A stretch of 10,596 bases of DNA from Hyphomicrobiales bacterium (lineage in GTDB: Bacteria > Pseudomonadota > Alphaproteobacteria > Rhizobiales > Aestuariivirgaceae). Positions within the stretch are counted from its first letter, which is position 1; each line of letters begins with the position of its first letter. The stretch lies in the NCBI GenBank assembly GCA_026996935.1, contig JALWJW010000372.1, positions 1 to 10,596 of the forward strand, read 5' to 3'. Below, one piece after another: positions 6,127 to 10,596 of the stretch. The notes under the pieces are model-generated. The model was not told where the DNA came from. It searched no databases and saw only the letters and a list, made by a program, of their open reading frames with translations. The position numbers and the translations under genes are program-made.

Positions 6127-6567
6127 TTATGAGTGATCCTGCATTTTGCTTATATCCCAATAGGTCGCTTCAATTTTATGCCCATCGAGATCACGAGCAA
6201 AGCAACCATAATAGGCTTCTCCATATAACGGGCGACCACCCGGCTCCCCATCTCCTTTGCCACCGTGTTCAAGTGCTGCCTTGTAAAAAGCATCGACTTC
6301 TTGTTTGCTATGGGCAAAAAAAGCAAAATGGGTACCATTGCCAACACTGGCCTGACTTTCATCGTGTGGCGGATGTACCCAGAATTCTGGGTATTCGCGA
6401 CCATATGCAACCGCTTGTGGATTGCTTTCATCAGGGAATTGCAAGATACGTTTCGCACCAACCGTTGCTAAAACCGCATCATAAAAAGCAAGCGCTTTTG
6501 CGACATCGTTCGTGCCGATGGATACATGAGACATGATGGAAGGGTTTGTTTGAGAATCTTGTGACAT
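6127..6567 (-). CDS. VOC (glyoxalase/bleomycin-resistance fold) family protein
   Basis: A 146-residue single-module protein with two beta-alpha-beta-beta-beta halves. Candidate metal ligands lie at the usual VOC places: H14 in 'MSHVSIGTND', H80 in 'NGTHFAFFA' and E133 in 'DGHKIEATYW', with 'YYGCFARDLDGHKIE' being the typical final strand pair. VOC proteins bind divalent metals and include lyases, dioxygenases and thiol transferases; the substrate here cannot be told. The start at 6567 was chosen for the AAAGGAGGT five bases before it; an in-frame ATG 11 codons upstream has no such site. It is 102 bp upstream of the radical SAM gene on the same strand and could be the first gene of that operon, although the gap leaves room for a separate promoter. 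Confidence 0.85.
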   Translation of the reverse strand: MSQDSQTNPSIMSHVSIGTNDVAKALAFYDAVLATVGAKRILQFPDESNPQAVAYGREYPEFWVHPPHDESQASVGNGTHFAFFAHSKQEVDAFYKAALEHGGKGDGEPGGRPLYGEAYYGCFARDLDGHKIEATYWDISKMQDHS

Positions 6568-6603
6568 TTTTACCTCCTTTGGTTGATTGTGAAAACACAA
6601 TAG

Positions 6604-6639
6604 CAGGTTTGAGTGTCAAAACCTGTCAGCATATGTCAG
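6604..6639 (-). promoter_or_regulatory. Inverted repeat and phased TGTCA repeats upstream of the VOC gene
   Basis: CAGGTTT (6604-6610) and AAACCTG (6619-6625) form a 7-bp inverted repeat. In addition TGTCA occurs at 6614, 6624 and 6634, exactly one helical turn apart, the last two as TGTCAG. On the minus strand the first of these is part of TTGACA (6619-6614), a possible -35 hexamer, though the -10 after it is weak. The set lies 37-72 bases before the VOC start and could be an operator. Confidence 0.35.
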
Positions 6640-6725
6640 GAAGTCATGGAATTGTTTGCCGTGGTTTTTTTTAAGATCATAGAGTATTTTGAAAGGGCCT
6701 TTAAAAACACCCTGAAAACTCGCAC

Positions 6726-6753
6726 TTTACCCGAAAAGAAGAAATATTATAAT
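6726..6753 (+). promoter_or_regulatory. Putative promoter P1 of the rhodanese-HigA gene
   Basis: A consensus -10 TATAAT (6748-6753) is preceded, at 16 bases, by TTTACC (6726-6731), a partial -35. It would start transcription about 65 bases before the ATG at 6826. Confidence 0.45.
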
Positions 6754-6757
6754 TAAC

Positions 6758-6786
6758 TTGTTCTTTATAACGAACGATTGTATGCT
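6758..6786 (+). promoter_or_regulatory. Putative promoter P2 of the rhodanese-HigA gene
   Basis: TTGTTC (6758-6763) and TATGCT (6781-6786) are 17 bases apart. The start point would fall within or next to the palindrome at 6791-6807, a good place for a repressor to block this promoter. Confidence 0.4.
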
Positions 6787-6790
6787 GAAT

Positions 6791-6807
6791 TTATCAATAA
6801 GTGATAA
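6791..6807. promoter_or_regulatory. Candidate operator palindrome TTATCA-N5-TGATAA
   Basis: Perfect 6-bp arms, TTATCA (6791-6796) and TGATAA (6802-6807), surround ATAAG. It lies 18 bases before the ATG of a gene with an HTH domain. HigA-family antitoxins are known to repress their own promoters through palindromes, so autoregulation is a reasonable inference, not shown. Confidence 0.4.
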
Positions 6808-6825
6808 CCCTCAAGGATTGCAGGC

Positions 6826-7506
6826 ATGACCACGAAAACAGCGCAAAAACAAAACGCCAAGGAAACCATAGTTATGAGTGTAAACGCTGCCACCGTAAAT
6901 AACTGGATTGAAAACGATCAGGCTGTACTGGTTGATGTTCGCGAAACATCAGAGTTTGATAAAGAACATATTCCCGGCGCACTATTGCTGCCGCTATCAG
7001 CTTTTGACCCAGAACTTTTCCCCTCCATTCCCGGCAAAAAAGTAGTGCTGCATTGCGCCGTTGGCAAGCGGTCTGAAACAGCCGGAAAAATGCTAATTAA
7101 TGAAGGCTATCGGGATATCATCCATATGGAAGGCGGCCTGGAGGAATGGAAAAAGGCTGGTTTTGAAACTGAAATCCCATACCACCCGCCACAACAACAA
7201 AAAGCCCCGGAACCAGTTTTTTTGTGTCCACGAGTAGGTGAGGTTTTATCTGAGGAATACCTATCTCCCTTAGGGCTGGACCAAAACACTTTAGCTGACT
7301 CTATTGGCGTATCATATGAAGTGGTGGATGGCATCATTAACGGCAAAACGTCTGTCACGGCTGAATTGTCGCTGCGCTTGGCGCGTTACTTCTCCACTGC
7401 GGCTGATTTCTGGTTACAGCTTCAATCCGACCACGATCTGGAAAGAGCGCGTCATAATGTGGGGGGTGAGATTCGTAAAAAGGTAAAGCCTCGCGTTGCA
7501 AATTAG
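6826..7506 (+). CDS. Rhodanese domain fused to HigA-type XRE helix-turn-helix domain
   Basis: A 226-residue fusion of two domains. Residues about 18-118 form a rhodanese domain: 'LVDVRETSEFDKEHIPGA' (D37, R39), the active-site loop C77-A-V-G-K-R, and the closing 'GGLEEWKKAGF'. The loop is intact, so persulfide formation on C77 is expected. After a short Gln/Pro linker (121-130), residues 135-210 match the HigA antitoxin family: 'PRVGEVLSEEYLSPLGL', the HTH 'NTLADSIGVSYEVVDGIING', and 'RLARYFSTAADFWLQLQSDHDL'. No HigB-like toxin gene lies on either side. The cytoplasmic protein may couple sulfur status to DNA binding (inference). The start at 6826 has AAGGA upstream; ATG 6874 (residue 17), preceded by AAGGA, begins just at the rhodanese domain and is a possible alternative. 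The frame is continuous, with no sign of a frameshift. Confidence 0.88.
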   Translation: MTTKTAQKQNAKETIVMSVNAATVNNWIENDQAVLVDVRETSEFDKEHIPGALLLPLSAFDPELFPSIPGKKVVLHCAVGKRSETAGKMLINEGYRDIIHMEGGLEEWKKAGFETEIPYHPPQQQKAPEPVFLCPRVGEVLSEEYLSPLGLDQNTLADSIGVSYEVVDGIINGKTSVTAELSLRLARYFSTAADFWLQLQSDHDLERARHNVGGEIRKKVKPRVAN

Positions 7507-7536
7507 GTAAGCTGTCAGGTGTATGTATTGCTAAAT

Positions 7537-7554
7537 GCCTACGTAATGGTAGGC
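7537..7554 (+). other. Small hairpin between the fusion gene and the secreted-protein gene
   Basis: GCCTAC (7537-7542) and GTAGGC (7549-7554) form a 6-bp perfect stem around GTAATG. No T-run follows, so it is not a clear terminator. It overlaps a weak promoter-like pair, TTGCTA (7528-7533) and TAGGCT (7550-7555), which are 16 bases apart. It could be an operator or mRNA element for the next gene. Confidence 0.3.
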
Positions 7555-7581
7555 TAAGTCATCTTTGATGGAGGAGGAGAG

Positions 7582-8058
7582 ATGAAAACACAACGTATGA
7601 AAACCCTATCATCGGGCGTAAGGCTTGCAGGCGGCATCACTTTGGCACTTGTAATGATAGCGTCTGGCGCACAGGCAAAAACCGCTGCAGAACAATCGTG
7701 CAGCATTCTCAAAAAGCTTTTGAAAGAAGGTGGCGCCGGTGGGGCACAAGCGGTTTACGACATTACGGAGCACTGGTCTAAACAAGAGCGCGCAAAGATA
7801 CTTCCTAATCTGGCCCCAATATTTGAGCGGTTTAAATATTATGACGGCTCAGTATATCTGGTGGATGATTTTGGTGCACAATATAAAGAACATCTGATTG
7901 TTGTTGATGCAGGTCCAATAAATACGGTATTTTTACGTGTTCGTTATGCTGGTCATAAAGGGAATATGTCATTTGTGAACATAAATTTTAATTCTAAATA
8001 TGAAAAAATTGTCAAGTATCCATTTGCACAAAAACCAGTCAAGTTGATGTGTAATTAA
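7582..8058 (+). CDS. Small secreted or periplasmic protein of unknown function
   Basis: A 158-residue protein that I do not recognise. It starts after GGAGGAGGAG (7570-7579), an excellent ribosome binding site. Residues 1-32 look like a Sec signal peptide: basic start 'MKTQRMKT', hydrophobic core 'GGITLALVMIASG', and the cleavage site AQA before K33. The mature part has exactly two Cys, C40 close to its start and C157, the penultimate residue, which could form a disulfide joining the two ends. The first half is helical and charged (about 35-85); the second half has strands ('DGSVYLVDDFG', 'HLIVVDAG', 'VFLRVRYAGHKGNMSFVNINF'), suggesting a small alpha/beta fold. It lies 75 bp after the fusion gene on the same strand and may be cotranscribed or have its own promoter. 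A remote NTF2/MlaC-like fold is possible from the strand pattern and length, but I see no motif that proves it. Confidence 0.7.
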   Translation: MKTQRMKTLSSGVRLAGGITLALVMIASGAQAKTAAEQSCSILKKLLKEGGAGGAQAVYDITEHWSKQERAKILPNLAPIFERFKYYDGSVYLVDDFGAQYKEHLIVVDAGPINTVFLRVRYAGHKGNMSFVNINFNSKYEKIVKYPFAQKPVKLMCN

Positions 8059-8149
8059 GGTCAGGCCTGAGGTGTCCATAAGCGGAAGCTAACGTAGTCC
8101 AGCGAGCGTGAAAAACCGCTTAGATGACCAGAGATTAAGACAGCTTGCT
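8059..8149. other. Gap between converging genes
   Basis: This short stretch separates the stop codons of the secreted-protein gene and the FecR gene. It holds a 10-bp palindrome, TCAGGCCTGA (8061-8070), and a 7-bp inverted pair, TAAGCGG (8079-8085) with CCGCTTA (8116-8122). Neither has a T-run, so no intrinsic terminator is evident for either gene. Confidence 0.4.
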
Positions 8150-9448
8150 CTAATGGCGTGTTTCATTCAGTCTTTGACGACGAAATGCTTCGCGTTCCTT
8201 GCGCCGTTGTTTTTTCGTTTTCCGGCGTTTATTTGTCGCTTTGCGCTTTGCTGTTGTATTACGCGCGCGAGGTTTGACATTTTTTCCTGGCGCAACGCGG
8301 ATTGTCGGGTCTATCCGAATGCGGGGCGTAAAGAAGCCGGAATGTCCACCTGTTGTTGGACCTGTACCAGGGTATGCTGTTTCGGGCCGCCGTTTGTTGC
8401 CGGGGAAAACTCCAATACCAATTTGAATGGGTATCTTGGGAAAGATGCGGGTTTTCTTTTTAGGCCGCTCATATTCGGGCTGGCGTTTGCCTTGCGGGGC
8501 AATAGGGCGCGCATGTTGCGGTCTTATTTTTTGTGACCTAAGGCGAACAGGAATTGTTTTTTGTACTCTGCGCCTGTTGTTGGCCCGTTTTTTATCACGT
8601 TGGTTTTTTATTTTTTTACGCCGCTGGGGGGCATTGGCTTTACGGGTACGTTTGGGGCCATTGTCTAGTGCCAGACCGGCACGTTTACGAATTTGATTTC
8701 GCAAATTTAATCGTGCTGCCATTTTTCCTTTAAGGCGAAATTTCCCTCCAAGAAATGGAAAGGCATGAGGGAACCCGCCATCGCCTAAAAGTGCTGGTGG
8801 CAACTTATCGTAACGCCGAAGTCTACCTTTTTTTTGCACGACCAGAAAACGCCCTGGTCGTTGTAGGTCCAAACACTCAACTGTTTGCGAAGTACGTTTG
8901 GCCTGACGGGCAGAGCGACAAACGTTCACTCTTCCTTCAAGCAGGCCAACAATGGTTTCACCATCATCGTTAATGTGAACATCAAACTTGGTGCCGCGCA
9001 CGCCAATAGTCGCTGTGGGGGTTTGAATAGAATAGGTCTTTGATGGGTTTTTACCTGTTAAAAATCGCATTGCCCCTTTAAAGTGGGTGACAACAACCTT
9101 GCGCAGATTTGGGTCGGGATTAAAAACAAATTTGTCTAAAACCAGTTCTGAATCAGGCCCAATAGCCAAGGTGGTTTTATCAACCATCTCAAACTGGGCG
9201 CTGCTTTCAAGGCCAGTGAAAAGAGTTTCTTCAGTGCGAATTTTTGAACCAATGGAGATTTTTTCTTCAACCCCATTTGATAATAAATCAACTGATTTAA
9301 TAACTTCGGTTGCTTTGCCGATTTCTGCAGGCTTTTCTTGCGCGCTCGCACTTGCGCCGACGATGGTCACACAAAAGCCCATTACCATGGCGCGTAAAAT
9401 CGCAAATTTGTTTTTCTGAAGAGGTAACGAGGCAAAAATGTTCTTCAT
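8150..9448 (-). CDS. Exported FecR-domain protein with very basic C-terminal tail
   Basis: A 432-residue protein. A signal peptide covers residues 1-36, with basic 'KNKFAILR', a hydrophobic core and the cleavage site ASA before Q37. Residues about 45-180 form a FecR domain, with the family signature 'IQTPTATIGVRGTKFDV' at 141-157 and 'LLEGRVNV' after it. Such stand-alone FecR proteins, without a cytoplasmic anti-sigma part, are common in alphaproteobacteria and their role is poorly known. C177 and C192 may form a disulfide. From about residue 235 on the protein is low-complexity and strongly basic; 20 of the last 43 residues (390-432) are Lys or Arg. A Pro/Gly-rich piece lies at 335-390. There is no membrane anchor after the signal peptide. 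The tail may bind a polyanion such as lipopolysaccharide, nucleic acid or wall polymer (inference). AGGG lies seven bases before the ATG. Confidence 0.85.
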   Translation of the reverse strand: MKNIFASLPLQKNKFAILRAMVMGFCVTIVGASASAQEKPAEIGKATEVIKSVDLLSNGVEEKISIGSKIRTEETLFTGLESSAQFEMVDKTTLAIGPDSELVLDKFVFNPDPNLRKVVVTHFKGAMRFLTGKNPSKTYSIQTPTATIGVRGTKFDVHINDDGETIVGLLEGRVNVCRSARQAKRTSQTVECLDLQRPGRFLVVQKKGRLRRYDKLPPALLGDGGFPHAFPFLGGKFRLKGKMAARLNLRNQIRKRAGLALDNGPKRTRKANAPQRRKKIKNQRDKKRANNRRRVQKTIPVRLRSQKIRPQHARPIAPQGKRQPEYERPKKKTRIFPKIPIQIGIGVFPGNKRRPETAYPGTGPTTGGHSGFFTPRIRIDPTIRVAPGKNVKPRARNTTAKRKATNKRRKTKKQRRKEREAFRRQRLNETRH

Positions 9449-9492
9449 ATCAGTCCCTGTGACTACAATTTATACAACCACCTCATCATCTA

Positions 9493-9520
9493 TATATACC
9501 ACACAATAAATTTCCGTAAA
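9493..9520 (-). promoter_or_regulatory. Putative promoter of the FecR gene
   Basis: On the minus strand, TTTACG (9520-9515) and TATATA (9498-9493) are 16 bases apart, giving a leader of about 40 nt before the ATG at 9448. The -35 lies in the centre of the inverted repeat at 9503-9533. Confidence 0.45.
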
Positions 9521-9533
9521 GTAAATTTATTGT
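9503..9533. promoter_or_regulatory. Perfect 11-bp AT-rich inverted repeat overlapping the FecR promoter
   Basis: ACAATAAATTT (9503-9513) and AAATTTATTGT (9523-9533) are exact reverse complements around nine bases. The repeat lies 20 bases after the multicopper oxidase stop. It could be an operator, because it covers the -35 and spacer of the FecR promoter, or a weak transcript end for the oxidase gene; there is no clear T-run after it on the minus strand. Confidence 0.5.
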
Positions 9534-9552
9534 AGAAAATTGTGTTGTTTCC

Positions 9553-10596
9553 TTATGCCACCACTGTAAACTGCCCCATCATGCCTGCGTCTTCATGTTC
9601 AAGAATGTGGCAGTGATACATAAACGGAGTTTCAGGGTCCGCATAATCTTCAAACTTTGCAATAATGCGCACTGTTTCGCCAGAATTAACAATAACAGTA
9701 TCTTTCAACCCGCTTTCGCCTGCATGTGGCTTATTGCCATTACGGTCTAAAATCTGGAATTGAACATCATGAACGTGGAACGGGTGTGGCAAGGGGGAGG
9801 GGTTTGTAATTTCCCAAATCTCCGTATCACCCAGCTTTATCACTTCATTGATATATTTCATATCCATAGCGCGCCCGTTAATGGCAAAGGGGCTGCCGAT
9901 ACCAGTAATCTGGCTCATCATCATACCCGGCCCCATTCTCATATTAAATTCAAAGCGGCGGGTTTTAACTGCATTACGAGGGTCGAGTCGGTCAATTGTT
10001 GCAAGGCGAGTTGGTACATCGCGAGAAGCTTTTAAGGTTTTTGATGGTCTGATTTGCATAAAGGCGAATTTTGAAACGCTACCTCCCATCATCCCACCCA
10101 TCATACCTCTGCCCATCATGCCGCGCCCCATACCGCCGCCCATACCGCTGTCTGAGCTTTCCGGCGTAACACCATCACTAATGAGGAATATTTCTTTACC
10201 ATCGCTAATATCAACAACAATTTCCGCGCGTTCGGCCGGCCCTAAATAAACCCGCGTCATTTCAACAGGGCTTTCAAGCAGCCCGCCATCAGAACCGATT
10301 TGTAGGAAAGGTCGATTGTCGCTAAACCCAAGGTTATAAAAACTGGCGTTGGAACCGTTTAAAATCCGCAAGCGCACCTTTTTGGTTTTTGCCTCAAAAT
10401 AAGGGGTGATCGCGCCATTGGTAATGGGAATATTACCCTTCATGCCCATCATGCGATCATGCATAGAATTAAGATAGATAAATGTACCATCGCGGTTAAA
10501 GGCTCGTTCCTGTAAAATAACAGGAATATCATCAACGCCATAAGTGTTGGGTAAAGATAGGGTTTTGCTTGCCTCATCTTTCACAATCAACATGCC
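9553..10596 (-). CDS. CueO-like multicopper oxidase, C-terminal part (5' end outside window)
   Basis: The frame is open to the window edge. The Met at 10593 is internal: the sequence just before and after it, G-M-L-I-V, is the 'agMLIV' strand that ends domain 1 of multicopper oxidases. Counting that Met as 1, the copper ligands are clear: H270-P-F-H273-V-H275, then H327-C328-H329 and H333, M338. The C, +5 His, +10 Met spacing is that of the CueO type 1 site. A Met/Gly-rich stretch at 151-171 (10143-10081) corresponds in position to the methionine-rich insert of CueO, which binds Cu(I). Expected role: periplasmic oxidation of Cu(I), giving copper tolerance. The type 2/3 ligands of domain 1 and the signal peptide are outside the window. 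No copper exporter or CueR-type regulator is seen. Close alternatives are other SufI/CopA-type multicopper oxidases. Confidence 0.9.
   Translation of the reverse strand, partial: GMLIVKDEASKTLSLPNTYGVDDIPVILQERAFNRDGTFIYLNSMHDRMMGMKGNIPITNGAITPYFEAKTKKVRLRILNGSNASFYNLGFSDNRPFLQIGSDGGLLESPVEMTRVYLGPAERAEIVVDISDGKEIFLISDGVTPESSDSGMGGGMGRGMMGRGMMGGMMGGSVSKFAFMQIRPSKTLKASRDVPTRLATIDRLDPRNAVKTRRFEFNMRMGPGMMMSQITGIGSPFAINGRAMDMKYINEVIKLGDTEIWEITNPSPLPHPFHVHDVQFQILDRNGNKPHAGESGLKDTVIVNSGETVRIIAKFEDYADPETPFMYHCHILEHEDAGMMGQFTVVA

Noticed and set aside
6069..6536. Plus-strand ORF of 155 codons opposite the VOC gene
   Set aside because: Antisense to a clear VOC family protein, with His/Cys-rich chance composition.
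6660..6730. Terminator or small RNA around the T-run at 6665
   Set aside because: The T-run is not preceded by a stem, and the short AAAGG/CCTTT palindrome nearby has almost no loop.
8061..8070. TCAGGCCTGA as a terminator of the secreted-protein gene
   Set aside because: A 10-bp palindrome with no loop and no T-run cannot form an effective intrinsic terminator hairpin.
8108..8536. Plus-strand ORF opposite the basic tail of the FecR protein
   Set aside because: Its Cys/Phe-rich sequence is the complement of Lys/Arg codons; no ribosome binding site.
10081..10143. Tandem repeat or mobile sequence in the multicopper oxidase gene
   Set aside because: This is the Met/Gly-rich coding segment expected in CueO-like oxidases; the DNA repetition follows from Met and Gly codons.

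Overview
The window comes from a moderately AT-rich alphaproteobacterium, judged by gene content and style; no rRNA or tRNA is present to settle the lineage. Pointers are the rpsF-rpsR-rplI cluster with a long acidic tail on L9, intergenic palindromes of the TCATCCTCGG...CCGAGGATCCA kind that are common in alphaproteobacterial genomes, and a BchE-like B12/radical-SAM enzyme. It reads as ordinary chromosome: no integrase, transposase, CRISPR array or phage gene was seen.

Layout. Positions 1-486 (+) hold the C-terminal end of an FAD/NAD(P)-dependent oxidoreductase. Three related hairpin repeats (526-703) separate it from a GpdQ-like metallophosphodiesterase on the minus strand (723-1526). The ribosomal protein operon follows on the plus strand: a promoter and structured leader, rpsF (1850-2254), rpsR (2251-2487), a small unrecognised ORF with a strong Shine-Dalgarno (2588-2794), rplI (2806-3420) and a textbook terminator. 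A minus-strand group (6567 to 3486) then encodes a VOC/glyoxalase-fold protein, a B12-binding radical SAM protein and a PLP-dependent threonine-dehydratase-like enzyme; the last two overlap by 35 bp. On the plus strand, 6826-7506 encodes a rhodanese domain fused to a HigA-type helix-turn-helix domain with no HigB toxin beside it, and 7582-8058 encodes a small secreted protein. The minus strand closes with an exported FecR-domain protein with a very basic tail (8150-9448) and the C-terminal two thirds or so of a CueO-like multicopper oxidase (9553 to the window edge).

How the genes work together. The ribosomal cluster is a normal operon, except for the extra small ORF where many relatives carry a larger membrane protein gene or nothing. 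The radical SAM and PLP genes are almost certainly translationally coupled, which suggests one pathway, but the substrate is not evident. The most unusual gene is the rhodanese-HigA fusion: a sulfur-carrier or persulfide-sensing domain joined to a DNA-binding antitoxin-like domain, with a promoter and a palindrome just upstream that would suit autoregulation. This looks like a possible one-component sulfur-responsive regulator. The FecR and multicopper oxidase genes are co-oriented, and a perfect 11-bp inverted repeat between them overlaps a good promoter candidate.
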